A stretch of 64,000 nucleotides of DNA, taken from assembly GCF_025583945.1 (NCBI RefSeq), contig NZ_JAOEGU010000005.1, positions 91,708-155,707 on the forward strand, in the 5' to 3' direction. This DNA comes from Methylobacter psychrophilus (GTDB taxonomy: Bacteria; Pseudomonadota; Gammaproteobacteria; Methylococcales; Methylomonadaceae). Positions 19,482-30,266 of this stretch are shown one piece after another. The first letter of the stretch is position 1. Each line of letters starts with the position of its first letter. Below the pieces are notes generated by a model, which was not told the origin of the DNA, ran no database searches, and saw only the letters and a list, made by a program, of their open reading frames with translations. Both the position numbers and the translations under genes were made by a program.

Positions 19482-19760
19482 TTATTTCATCATTGATTTT
19501 TTGAACAAGTTGTCCAATTTGCTGTTAGTGTCTTGAGCATACTGAGCAGCACGGTTAGCAGCAGATTCTGCAGCAGATGCTTTTGCAGATGCGTCAGCAG
19601 CTGCGCTTTGTGCGCTTTGTGCATCAGATGATGCTTGAGCTACAGAAGTTTTCAAGCCGTCAATTTGTGATTGCAGACCTTCAATATCTGAATTAGTCGC
19701 ACAACCAACAACCAAACTTGCAACCATTGCGATCATTGATAATTTCATTACTTTTTTCAT
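19482..19760 (-). CDS. Lpp/OprI-like major outer-membrane lipoprotein
   Basis: 92-aa alanine-rich lipoprotein. The signal peptide ends in the lipobox VVGC (Cys20); the mature part (TNSDIEGLQSQIDGLKTSVA) continues into an alanine-zipper coiled coil in which small residues recur every three to four positions, as in Lpp and OprI. The chain ends in lysine (KKSMMK), the residue that in Braun lipoprotein is bonded to peptidoglycan. An L,D-transpeptidase gene lies 85 bases upstream on the same strand. A strong terminator follows. Structural role inferred. Confidence 0.85.
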   Translation of the reverse strand: MKKVMKLSMIAMVASLVVGCATNSDIEGLQSQIDGLKTSVAQASSDAQSAQSAAADASAKASAAESAANRAAQYAQDTNSKLDNLFKKSMMK

Positions 19761-19845
19761 ATTATTTTCCTCAGTTTAAAGTTATTACTACAAAAAAACA
19801 TTATAGCTGGCGGGATTCTAGCATTGTTAGCTATATTTTCCAGCT

Positions 19846-20388
19846 TTATTTTATCTTAACCACTGTTCCGGTGTCGATCAATTGACTTAAATGATCAATC
19901 TGAGTGTTAGTCAAGGCAATACAACCATGAGTCCAATCAAACGCTTTATGAATTCTTGCATCTGCACGCCCAAGACCATGAATACCGATTTGTCCACCTA
20001 ACGGCGTGTTTTGTGGTGGTATTTGATGAAATTGATGAGCAGTAATTATTCGTTCATAAGTTAATCGATCAATAACACCCTTTCCTAAGGCTTTTTCCGC
20101 GTCTTCTGCGGAAGGGTAATTTAACCCAAAAAACCGGCGAAAGCTACTTTTTTCACCAACCCAGCCTATTCTATAACTTCCAAAAGGCGTCACGTTATCG
20201 CCTCGATGACCTTTTAATCCGGCACCGCCACGACCAATAGCAATTTCACTCAATATTTCAAGTGTTTGCTCACCTTTTTTTACCTCAATTTTTCGCGCGG
20301 TGGTATCGATTAAAAGCCACACATTGGGATCTGCATAAGCAGTAAAAGAAACTAAACTACAACACAGTAATAAATAAGTTCGCAACAT
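19846..20388 (-). CDS. Periplasmic L,D-transpeptidase (YkuD domain)
   Basis: 180 aa. Signal peptide of about 19 residues (cleavage after TAYA), then a YkuD catalytic domain. The catalytic signature is H137 (IHGLG) followed 16 residues later by T153-H154-G155-C156, with C156 as nucleophile. Residue 158, commonly Arg in HGCIRL, is Ala here (HGCIALTN), a variant seen in one L,D-transpeptidase subfamily. Possible roles are 3-3 peptidoglycan crosslinking or attachment of the neighbouring Lpp-like protein. The first is a family property, the second an inference from position. Confidence 0.85.
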   Translation of the reverse strand: MLRTYLLLCCSLVSFTAYADPNVWLLIDTTARKIEVKKGEQTLEILSEIAIGRGGAGLKGHRGDNVTPFGSYRIGWVGEKSSFRRFFGLNYPSAEDAEKALGKGVIDRLTYERIITAHQFHQIPPQNTPLGGQIGIHGLGRADARIHKAFDWTHGCIALTNTQIDHLSQLIDTGTVVKIK

Positions 20389-20452
20389 ATTAAAATTTAC
20401 ATTAAAAAAGGATTTTGGTGTACTTTATAAACCACATTAATTATCGCATTAA

Positions 20453-22096
<1,644 letters not shown>

Positions 22097-22106
22097 ACTT
22101 AAGTGA

Positions 22107-22134
22107 GTAGAGACGCGATAAATCGCGTCTCTAC
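22107..22134. repeat. REP-like perfect palindrome between pgm and the ZIP gene
   Basis: GTAGAGACGCGAT / ATCGCGTCTCTAC: 13-bp perfect arms with a two-base centre. The TAG stop codon of the minus-strand ZIP gene (22133-22131) is inside the right arm. It may serve as a bidirectional terminator or mRNA-stabilising hairpin for the two convergent genes. Confidence 0.8.
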
Positions 22135-22961
22135 GCCATTTCGATATGATGGGCGATATTGTGTAATGAACAAATCAAAAAGACACCGGCAGCAATCAAG
22201 GCAATTTGTTGCAATGAAGTTTTCATGTCAGTTTTGGTATGCAACGAGGGTATCAAATCAGCAACAGCAATATAAATAAAGCTTGAAGCCGCTAATGCCA
22301 GGAAATATGGCAGGCTATCATGCAAATCTTCCAGGCTAAAGTAAGCCAACACCCCGCCTAATACAGTAGTCAAGCTGGCCAGCACATTGTAAAAAAGTGC
22401 TTTACCCCGAGAATAACCACTGTCCAATAAGATGGCAAAGTCACCTACTTCTTGAGGAATTTCGTGCGCTGCCACCGCTAAACTGGTCACTATGCCTAAC
22501 TGCACATCGGTTAAAAATGCCGCCGCAATTAAAACACCATCAACAAAGTTATGAATGCTATCGCCCACAATAATCAACGCGCCCGCAGACTTGGCACCGC
22601 CGTGACTATGTCCGTGACTATGTGCATGATTATCACTCTGCGTATCATCACCATGAGCTTCGCAACGACCATAATGACAATGCCGCCAAATCAACAATTT
22701 TTCCAGTACAAAAAAACCAAGAATACCGGCTAAAATCGTTGCCGATAATGATTGAAATTGCTCAGGTTTAACCTTTTCAAAAGCCTCGGGAATCAACCCC
22801 CAAAAAGCAACCGCTAATAATGCACCAATGGCAAAACTAATTCCGTGCGGTAATATTGCACTCCGGTGATGATCACGCAACAGTAAAAAAACAGCTGCGG
22901 CCATAACGCTTAATACGCCACCGACAGCGGTAAAGATAATAATTAATACCAATAAATTCAC
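22131..22961 (-). CDS. ZIP-family metal (zinc) transporter
   Basis: 276-aa inner-membrane protein with about eight hydrophobic segments. A cytoplasmic His-rich loop (HGDDTQSDNHAHSHGHSHGG) lies between membrane helices 3 and 4, the hallmark of ZIP carriers. The paired metal-binding motifs in helices 4 and 5 are HNFVDGVLIAAAF and HEIPQEVGDFAILL. Likely imports Zn2+ or related ions. It lies 4 bases downstream of pgeF on the same strand. Its stop codon lies in a REP-like palindrome. Confidence 0.9.
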   Translation of the reverse strand: MNLLVLIIIFTAVGGVLSVMAAAVFLLLRDHHRSAILPHGISFAIGALLAVAFWGLIPEAFEKVKPEQFQSLSATILAGILGFFVLEKLLIWRHCHYGRCEAHGDDTQSDNHAHSHGHSHGGAKSAGALIIVGDSIHNFVDGVLIAAAFLTDVQLGIVTSLAVAAHEIPQEVGDFAILLDSGYSRGKALFYNVLASLTTVLGGVLAYFSLEDLHDSLPYFLALAASSFIYIAVADLIPSLHTKTDMKTSLQQIALIAAGVFLICSLHNIAHHIEMA

Positions 22962-22965
22962 TGCG

Positions 22966-23787
22966 TTATTCTCTCCATATTAATGTCGCCATGCGTCCTG
23001 TTTGTGACTCCCTGCGATAAGAATAAAAACGCTCATGCTCGGTAACAGTACAGTGTGTGCCGCCGTAAACGTTAACTACGCCCAGCGCTGCCAGTTCAAT
23101 CCGGGCTAACTGGTAAATATCGGCCAACCACTTATTGTTACTTTGCCGTTTAAATGCATCGTTGAATCCTGCTGATTTTTGCAGAAAAGCATCTCGCACT
23201 TCAAAGCCGACTTCAAAACAGTCAGGCCCGATTGCCGGCCCTAACCATACCAGTAAATCCCTCCTATCCCCCTTTTTACAAAGTGGAGGATTGAGACCGC
23301 TATTGCCGAACTGGCTGGTTTCCCCGCTTGAAAGAGAGGGATTGAGAGGACTTTGCATGGCATCGATCGTGTTACCGATTACACCTGCCAACAAACCACG
23401 CCAACCGGCATGAATTGCTGCTACTTGCGCACCATCGCTGGAGCAAACCAGTAACGGCAAACAATCCGCAGTCAGCACCGCACAAACCACGCCTGACTCA
23501 TTTGTATAACTGGCATCAGCTTGTTGCAATGAAGTCGTTTTTACGGCCTTAACGGCACGATTACTATGTATTTGCTCCAACCATACCGGTTCAGCCGGTA
23601 AGTCCAGAATTTCTGTAATAATCTGCCTGTTCTTTTTAACCAGATCATTATTATCATTAACATGACTCGCCGGATTAAGACTGGAGAAAATACCTTGGCT
23701 TACACCGCCTGTACGCAACGTGGTTGCTGCATGAATATTAGCGGGTGCCGGCCAGTCAGGAACCAGCCAATGTTTAATCCCGGTCAT
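22966..23787 (-). CDS. pgeF: Peptidoglycan editing factor PgeF (YfiH, laccase-domain), with internal insertion
   Basis: Multicopper oxidase-like (COG1496) hydrolase; the family removes L-Ser-containing muropeptides. Active-site residues are H73 (EQIHSNRA), C109 (TADCLPLLV) and H126 (AAIHAGWRG); the late YGGTHCTVTEHERFYSYRR motif is intact. Between GWRGLLAGVIGNTIDAMQ and LLVWLGPAIGP there is an insertion of about 30 residues (146-177) rich in Pro, Ser and Gly, encoded by a short inverted-repeat element at 23256-23343. The frame is preserved and both flanks match the family. It overlaps rluD by 14 bases, the usual rluD-pgeF pairing. Confidence 0.9.
   Translation of the reverse strand: MTGIKHWLVPDWPAPANIHAATTLRTGGVSQGIFSSLNPASHVNDNNDLVKKNRQIITEILDLPAEPVWLEQIHSNRAVKAVKTTSLQQADASYTNESGVVCAVLTADCLPLLVCSSDGAQVAAIHAGWRGLLAGVIGNTIDAMQSPLNPSLSSGETSQFGNSGLNPPLCKKGDRRDLLVWLGPAIGPDCFEVGFEVRDAFLQKSAGFNDAFKRQSNNKWLADIYQLARIELAALGVVNVYGGTHCTVTEHERFYSYRRESQTGRMATLIWRE
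23256..23343. repeat. Palindromic repeat inserted in frame in pgeF
   Basis: Ends are inverted (AATCCCTCC at 23256 and GAGAGGGATT ending at 23343), the interior holds the C-rich/T-rich word TATCCCCCTTTTTACAAAG followed by TGGAGGATTGAG. Its translation (SPLNPSLSSG ... LNPPLCKKGD) resembles the common bacterial repeat that reads NPP..KGD. It interrupts a position where PgeF proteins normally have a short surface loop. Confidence 0.7.
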
Positions 23788-24718
23788 TATCGGCTAAAGC
23801 TGCCAATAAACGCGTCATATCGTCAGGTAAAGGCTGCGTCCATTCACAGTATTCATCCGTTACCGGATGCTGTAAACCCAATTTTGCCGCATGCAATGCC
23901 TGACGCTTAAAGCTGCGCAATTCTTTTTCCAGTTGCTCACTACAATCAGCCGGCATTTGAAAACGCCCACCATAAACCTGATCACCCAAGAGCGGATAAC
24001 GAATATGTGCCATATGTACACGTATTTGATGAGTACGCCCTGTTTCCAGCTTAACCTGAACCAGAGTATGCCGGGTAAAGCGCTTCTCAACACGATAATG
24101 GGTGACCGCAAATTTACCAGACTCTTTAACTGCATAACGTTTACGGTCCGTAGGGTGCCTGGCAATAGGCTCATCCACTGTTCCTCCTGCCGTCATACGT
24201 CCCCGCGTAATCGCCAAGTATTCCCGGGTAATTGCCCTGTCCTGAAGCTGTTGCGTCAAGCTGTTATGAGCTTGCAAAGTTTTGGCAATCATCAGCAAGC
24301 CACTGGTTTCCTTATCAATCCTGTGCACAATACCGGCTCTTGGCAATGTCTCCAGTGTTGAATTATGGTTTAGCAAGGCATTTAACAACGTGCCATGCCA
24401 ATTTCCCACTGCGGGATGCACCACAAGGCCTGCCGGCTTGTTAACAATTAAAAGACTGTCATCCTCAAAAACAATATCCAACGGAATAGGTTCCGCTTCG
24501 GAGGTAATCACCACTTCCGCTTCGGCATCCAGCATTATCGCTTCGCCACCCTCAAGTTTGTCTTTTGGTTTTAGTGTTAAACCGTTAACCTGTACTCGCC
24601 CGGCTTTAACCCAAGTTTGCAATTTACTGCGCGAATAATCGGCAAACAGTTCGGCAAGTGCTTGGTCTAAACGCATGCCTGCCATTTCGTAAGGTACTTC
24701 TGCTGTTAATCTTGTCAT
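23774..24718 (-). CDS. rluD: 23S rRNA pseudouridine synthase RluD
   Basis: Forms pseudouridines 1911, 1915 and 1917 in helix 69 of 23S rRNA. An N-terminal S4 domain (MRLDQALAELFADYSRSKLQTWVKAGRVQVNG) precedes the catalytic domain, whose HRIDKETSGLL motif contains the nucleophilic Asp. The start is placed at ATG 24718 (MTRLTAEVPYEM), giving 314 aa; the frame extends to 24742. The divergent arrangement with bamD and the overlap with pgeF are conserved in Gammaproteobacteria. Confidence 0.93.
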   Translation of the reverse strand: MTRLTAEVPYEMAGMRLDQALAELFADYSRSKLQTWVKAGRVQVNGLTLKPKDKLEGGEAIMLDAEAEVVITSEAEPIPLDIVFEDDSLLIVNKPAGLVVHPAVGNWHGTLLNALLNHNSTLETLPRAGIVHRIDKETSGLLMIAKTLQAHNSLTQQLQDRAITREYLAITRGRMTAGGTVDEPIARHPTDRKRYAVKESGKFAVTHYRVEKRFTRHTLVQVKLETGRTHQIRVHMAHIRYPLLGDQVYGGRFQMPADCSEQLEKELRSFKRQALHAAKLGLQHPVTDEYCEWTQPLPDDMTRLLAALADNDRD

Positions 24719-24834
24719 AACAAGTTCTTCTGAATAACCCATTGTTAAGTTATACTCGCAGGATACCTAGCCATTAAAGTATCGCCGTTCATGCTGCGAG
24801 AAAACCTCTAATATTACAACGTGTCGTTAGTACT

Positions 24835-25680
24835 ATGCGATTAATTTTAATTAAATTTTCATTTATTTTTTTTTTAACCCTATCTCTTCAAGGTTGCGGA
24901 ACACTGAAAGAACTCTTTTCCAGTGACTCAAGCTCATCAGATGAGAATGAATATGTCGACTGGACAGCCCAAAAATTTCGCTCGGAGGCTAAATTAGCCG
25001 TAGATGCAGGCAGTTATGAAAAAGCGATCAAGCTCTACGAAGCACTTGGATCCCGTTATCCTTTTGGTGAAGACTCCGCTCAAACAGAACTGGATATTGC
25101 TTACGCTTATTTTAAAAATAATGATCCCGACTCGGCAATTGCTGCCGCTGATCGCTTCATTAAAATGAATCCTCGAAGTCCCGGTGTAGATTATGCTTAT
25201 TATTTAAAAGGCCTGGTTAATTACAATCGAGGCATAGGCTTTATTGATCGATTCCTGCCAACAGATACATCACAACGTGATACAGGAACTTCCCGTGATG
25301 CCTTAAAAAACTTTGAAGAACTAATTCGCCTGTTCCCCCGCAGTAAATATGTGCCTGATGCGCGATCCAGAATGATTTCACTTAGAAATAATCTGGCCAT
25401 GTATGAAGTCCACGTTGCACGCTATTACTTAAAACGTAGAGCTTATGTAGCTGCCGCAGACAGAGCATCTACGGTTATTAAAAACTATGAGCGCACACCC
25501 GCAGTTCCTTATGCCTTACTGGTCTTACAAGAAGCTTATACCAATCTTGAAATGCTGGATCTTGCCAAAGATGTAACTCGGGTTTATGAATTAAACTATC
25601 CCAATGGGCCACCCGTTCTGGAACACGAAAATGCAACGATTTCTCATAAAATATGGGATTTTATTGGCTTGGAAAAGTAG
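24835..25680 (+). CDS. bamD: Outer membrane protein assembly factor BamD
   Basis: Essential lipoprotein of the BAM complex. The signal peptide ends in lipobox LQGC, then a low-complexity Ser/Asp linker leads into five TPR-like repeats from about residue 45 (AKLAVDAGSYEKAIKLYEAL; GVDYAYYLKGLVNYNRG). Length 281 aa. It is transcribed away from rluD across a 92-116 base spacer. BamA (3513-5840) and a BamC-like protein (44360-44959) are in the same window. Confidence 0.95.
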   Translation: MRLILIKFSFIFFLTLSLQGCGTLKELFSSDSSSSDENEYVDWTAQKFRSEAKLAVDAGSYEKAIKLYEALGSRYPFGEDSAQTELDIAYAYFKNNDPDSAIAAADRFIKMNPRSPGVDYAYYLKGLVNYNRGIGFIDRFLPTDTSQRDTGTSRDALKNFEELIRLFPRSKYVPDARSRMISLRNNLAMYEVHVARYYLKRRAYVAAADRASTVIKNYERTPAVPYALLVLQEAYTNLEMLDLAKDVTRVYELNYPNGPPVLEHENATISHKIWDFIGLEK

Positions 25681-25697
25681 CGGCAATATTTCTAAAT

Positions 25698-25728
25698 GTA
25701 GCTGCCCCACTTAAGTCGGGGCTGTTCA
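25698..25728 (+). terminator. Possible weak terminator after bamD
   Basis: GCCCC-ACTTAAGTC-GGGGC hairpin 24 bases after the bamD stop, between bamD and the converging GST gene. The run of T after it is interrupted, so function as a terminator is tentative. Confidence 0.4.
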
Positions 25729-25746
25729 TTTTGGTTTTTAATACTC

Positions 25747-26343
25747 TTATTTAGCCATCACTAAAGCGAATAACTCCGTTGCCAATATTGCTTGTAGCCA
25801 GTTATTTAAAGCTTTAAAAACAGATAACCTGAACCACGGCTTATCAACACTGGCAAACTGACGAATAAACGGAAAAATAGCCGCATCGGCCAACGAAAAA
25901 TTATCACCGCACAGATACATGGAATGCATTAAACGGGTTTCAAGTTCAGTTAAAAACACTTCAGCCTGTTCCCGGTAATAAACCTGCGAGAAATCCGGAT
26001 ACCGGTCTGCATATTTATAACGATCAAGATACTGTTTAAATTCCCCGTCATTCCATTGGATAAGTCTGTTCGCCTCAATATTAAAGTGCAGCCAATGCTC
26101 GGGATCATGTTGCATTAATGCCCAGTGCATAATATCCAGACTTTCCTCAATCACCGCACCATTAATAAGCTGCAATACCGGCACGGTAGCTTTAGGCGAT
26201 ATAACCAGAAGGTGTTCGGGCTTGTTTTTTAATTCCACCTCCCGAATTTCTACAGAAACGCCAGCATAAGCAATAGCCATTCTGGCTCTGATTGCATAAG
26301 GGCAGCGCCTGAAGCTATATAAAATTGAGAGGTTATTGATCAT
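25747..26343 (-). CDS. Glutathione S-transferase family protein
   Basis: 198 aa. The N-terminal thioredoxin-like domain begins ILYSFRRCPYAIRARMAI with a CPYA motif at the active-site position, followed by the glutathione-binding cis-proline in KATVPVLQL and the ESLDIM acidic loop. The C-terminal all-helical domain ends FRLSVFKALNNWLQAI. It may be a monothiol glutaredoxin-like or omega-type GST; the substrate is unknown. Stand-alone gene converging with bamD. Confidence 0.85.
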   Translation of the reverse strand: MINNLSILYSFRRCPYAIRARMAIAYAGVSVEIREVELKNKPEHLLVISPKATVPVLQLINGAVIEESLDIMHWALMQHDPEHWLHFNIEANRLIQWNDGEFKQYLDRYKYADRYPDFSQVYYREQAEVFLTELETRLMHSMYLCGDNFSLADAAIFPFIRQFASVDKPWFRLSVFKALNNWLQAILATELFALVMAK

Positions 26344-26464
26344 ATTTAGTTATTTGGTTTGCACACATTTTAATTGGGTATATTAACCATCCTCAATTAA
26401 CGTAATCTGGCATGTTGAGCCAGGAAAGCACATCAATTGAATAATCTTCACCAAGGATACTAAT

Positions 26465-26503
26465 AAAAAAGCCCCAGTTGTTAAAAACAACCAGGGCTTT
26501 TTT
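26465..26503 (-). terminator. Rho-independent terminator of groESL
   Basis: Inverted repeat AGCCCCAGTTGTT / AACAACCAGGGCT (one bulge) with flanking A- and T-runs, 42 bases beyond the groL stop. On the minus strand the hairpin is followed by six T. Confidence 0.85.
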
Positions 26504-26544
26504 GTGAAGCAGAGCTTAAAGCACAAAGCTTTAAGACAGCATGA

Positions 26545-28203
<1,659 letters not shown>

Positions 28204-28244
28204 CTAACTTGTGTGTGTGATTATGATTATTAAAGGGTTTAGGT

Positions 28245-28532
28245 TTAACCTAAAATACCCATGATGTCTTCTTCACGCATAACGATGAGGTCTTCACCGT
28301 CAACTTTAACTTCGTTACCTGAGTATTTGCCAAACAAAACTTTATCGCCAACTTTAACGTCCAACGTACGTACTGTGCCATTGTCCAGTTGCTTACCATT
28401 ACCTACGGCTAATACTATACCCTGGCTTGGCTTTTCAGCAGCAGAACCAGGCAATACAATGCCACCAGCAGATGTCGTTTCTTCTTCAAGGCGTTTAACT
28501 ATAACTCTATCGTGTAACGGACGTATATTCAT
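28245..28532 (-). CDS. groS: Co-chaperonin GroES
   Basis: Lid of the GroEL chamber, 95 aa. Begins [18 protein letters not shown], includes the mobile loop [12 protein letters not shown] and the end [12 protein letters not shown]. The start has an AGGAGA site upstream. First gene of the groES-groEL operon. Confidence 0.99.
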   Translation of the reverse strand: MNIRPLHDRVIVKRLEEETTSAGGIVLPGSAAEKPSQGIVLAVGNGKQLDNGTVRTLDVKVGDKVLFGKYSGNEVKVDGEDLIVMREEDIMGILG

Positions 28533-28570
28533 CTATATCTCCTAACATTAAAATAAAAGGGTAACTGCTA

Positions 28571-28597
28571 TTAGCACTCGCTAGCACTGAGTGCTAA
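28571..28597. promoter_or_regulatory. CIRCE operator (HrcA binding site) of groESL
   Basis: Perfect consensus TTAGCACTC-N9-GAGTGCTAA, the operator of the heat-shock repressor HrcA. It lies 39 bases upstream of the groES start and overlaps the end of the predicted -10 box, so bound HrcA would block transcription start. Confidence 0.95.
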
Positions 28598-28624
28598 TGA
28601 TAATGAGCTTTTGTAGCCTGTCAA
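28597..28624 (-). promoter_or_regulatory. Sigma-70-type promoter of groESL
   Basis: On the minus strand TTGACA (28624-28619), a 16-base spacer and TATCAT (28602-28597). The last base of the -10 box is the first base of CIRCE. The arrangement implies repression by HrcA rather than dependence on a heat-shock sigma factor alone. Confidence 0.7.
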
Positions 28625-28670
28625 GTTCTTTGGCATTATCTCTCATCACCATACACACTTAATACGACCT

Positions 28671-29417
28671 ATGAACGACAACCAACTATTGCGCTATAGC
28701 CGTCAAATAATGCTGCCCCAAGTTGATATTGAGGGACAACAAAAACTCCTTGCCGCCAAGGTATTAATTATTGGTGCCGGCGGCTTGGGATCGCCTGCCG
28801 CCATATACCTTGCCGCAGCAGGGATCGGCAGCATTACTATTTATGATGACGACGAGGTGGAGTTATCCAATTTACAAAGACAGATTGCTCATCACACACT
28901 CGATATTGGGACTGATAAAGTAATTTCAACCCGTGAAACACTGAATAAATTAAATCCTGATGTCAATGTAAAAGCCGTCAAACAAAGACTGTCTGGAGAA
29001 CAACTTGATAGGGAAGTAAAAGCAGCGGATGTGGTACTGGATTGTAGCGATAATTTCTCGACACGATTTGCGATCAACAAAGCCTGCGTTAATTATCAAA
29101 CACCGCTGGTTTCAGGCGCAGCAATCCGCTTTGAAGGTCAGGTTTCGGTATTTACTCCGGGTAAAAATAACAGCCCTTGTTACAACTGTTTATATAGTAG
29201 TGAAGGTGAAGAATTACAAAACTGCTCAACCAATGGTGTTATAGCGCCTGTCACGGGGATAATTGGCAGCATTCAGGCCTTGGAAGCGATGAAATTAATT
29301 ATCGCTATCGGCGAAACATTAACAGGTAGGTTATTAATTCTGGATGGCTTAACAATGGAATGGAACACTTTAAAGCTAAAGAAAAACTCCAACTGCCCCA
29401 CTTGTGGCAGACTGTAA
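28671..29417 (+). CDS. E1-like adenylyltransferase MoeB/ThiF/HesA family
   Basis: Adenylates the C-terminus of a ubiquitin-like sulfur carrier (MoaD or ThiS). It shows the nucleotide-binding GAGGLGSPAAIYLAAAG loop (residues about 37-53), the DDDEVELSNLQRQ segment that contacts ATP, and zinc cysteines in CYNCLY and the C-terminal CPTCG. A conserved Cys appears in QNCSTNGVIAPV. Length 248 aa. MoeB and ThiF cannot be separated by eye; no mo- or thi- operon surrounds it, though thiO is 9 kb away. It is divergent from groESL. Confidence 0.88.
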   Translation: MNDNQLLRYSRQIMLPQVDIEGQQKLLAAKVLIIGAGGLGSPAAIYLAAAGIGSITIYDDDEVELSNLQRQIAHHTLDIGTDKVISTRETLNKLNPDVNVKAVKQRLSGEQLDREVKAADVVLDCSDNFSTRFAINKACVNYQTPLVSGAAIRFEGQVSVFTPGKNNSPCYNCLYSSEGEELQNCSTNGVIAPVTGIIGSIQALEAMKLIIAIGETLTGRLLILDGLTMEWNTLKLKKNSNCPTCGRL

Positions 29418-29447
29418 GCCAAGTTGGCGTAACCCAACCTGACTTAC
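29414..29447 (+). terminator. Possible terminator at the end of the MoeB/ThiF gene
   Basis: Hairpin with GTAAG / CTTAC outer stem and GTTGG / CCAAC inner stem, beginning at the stop codon. It is followed by AAAAACTT and not by a T-run, so it may only be a structured 3' end. Confidence 0.4.
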
Positions 29448-29505
29448 AAAAACTTATAGCTTTGGATGAACCAAATCATCCAAAAATATCATCAACAAAC
29501 AGCAT

Positions 29506-29712
29506 TTATTTTTTGGCAATCCGACTTTTGACAAAATGAATGGCACTTTCAGCTAATTCATTAACAAAAGACGGAGCCTCACTATCCGGATCAGTTTCGC
29601 CAAATGGCTTGCCATTTTTCTGGGTATATTTGTAAATAAAGTAGCCTAACGGCGCAAATGCAACGCTGGCAATAATTAACATAATCAAAAACAGCTCAAT
29701 AACACCACCCAT
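29506..29712 (-). CDS. Small single-pass membrane protein, function unknown
   Basis: 68 aa with one N-terminal hydrophobic helix (residues 3-28, MGGVIELFLIMLIIASVAF...YFIYKY) and a charged cytoplasmic-type tail ending VKSRIAKK. A very strong GAGGAGGGG ribosome-binding site precedes the ATG, which argues that it is a real gene. No family recognised. It lies between the convergent MoeB/ThiF gene and the pqqA promoter region, transcribed away from pqqA. Confidence 0.7.
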   Translation of the reverse strand: MGGVIELFLIMLIIASVAFAPLGYFIYKYTQKNGKPFGETDPDSEAPSFVNELAESAIHFVKSRIAKK

Positions 29713-30060
29713 AACCCCTCCTCATAATTTTATGTAGCCAGGCAATTTCCCACGAAGAACATACCCAAGCCGCCGGGCTTTTTATTCATTGTCTGCGTTA
29801 TCAAAACAGTCGCGCAGCCAGCTATGCGACTGTTTTTCTACCTTGAAAATGAACAAAAATTCTGAGCCATCCGGGTCTATTCATTCTTGGCTGTTGCCTT
29901 ATTATTTTTTTTTGAATTTCGATAATACTCTTTTCTAAAAAGAAAAACATCCTTGTTAAGTACTGTCAAACATTGCGTAAAAAAATAGTTCATCGTATAC
30001 TTTTAATTAGCTTACTTGATCAAGCTAGCAACTATTCTAATAATCTTCTGGAGGTTCACG
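29713..30060. other. 348-base spacer upstream of pqqA
   Basis: Non-coding. It holds the hairpin at 29803-29837, a very T-rich stretch near 29905-29925 and, just before pqqA, a good ribosome-binding site (CTGGAGG at about 30049). I see no confident -35/-10 pair. The pqq operon promoter must be in the last 200 bases. Confidence 0.6.
29803..29837 (+). terminator. Terminator-like hairpin in the pqqA upstream region
   Basis: AAAACAGTCGC / GCGAC(T)GTTTTT: an AACAGTCGC stem, a 12-base loop and five T at the right end. No annotated plus-strand gene ends nearby, so it may close a short untranslated RNA, or act as part of the pqqA leader. Confidence 0.5.
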
Positions 30061-30135
30061 ATGAAATGGGAAACACCAAGCTATACAGACCTACGTTTCG
30101 GCTTTGAAGTAACAATGTACATCTACAATCGCTAA
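30061..30135 (+). CDS. pqqA: PQQ precursor peptide PqqA
   Basis: 24-aa peptide MKWETPSYTDLRFGFEVTMYIYNR. Glu16 and Tyr20 in the E-x3-Y motif are the residues joined by PqqE and converted to the quinone cofactor. Preceded by a strong GGAGG site. Followed by a terminator hairpin that separates it from pqqB, as expected for a peptide needed in excess over the enzymes. Confidence 0.97.
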   Translation: MKWETPSYTDLRFGFEVTMYIYNR

Positions 30136-30183
30136 ATGAACTTTCCTGACTTAATTGTCGGGATCATTAAAGCTGGTTTAAAG

Positions 30184-30212
30184 AAGGGGTTCACTTAGAG
30201 CCCCTTTTTTTT
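30184..30212 (+). terminator. Terminator/attenuator between pqqA and pqqB
   Basis: AAGGGGTTC-ACTTA-GAGCCCCTT: a 9-bp stem (one G-T pair) with a 5-base loop followed by eight T. It is a textbook rho-independent terminator 49 bases after the pqqA stop; readthrough or a second promoter must supply pqqB-E. Confidence 0.88.
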
Positions 30213-30266
30213 GCCTGAAAATTGTTATTCCCGTATCATTCAAGGCTTTCTTTTAAGGCTTTCATC

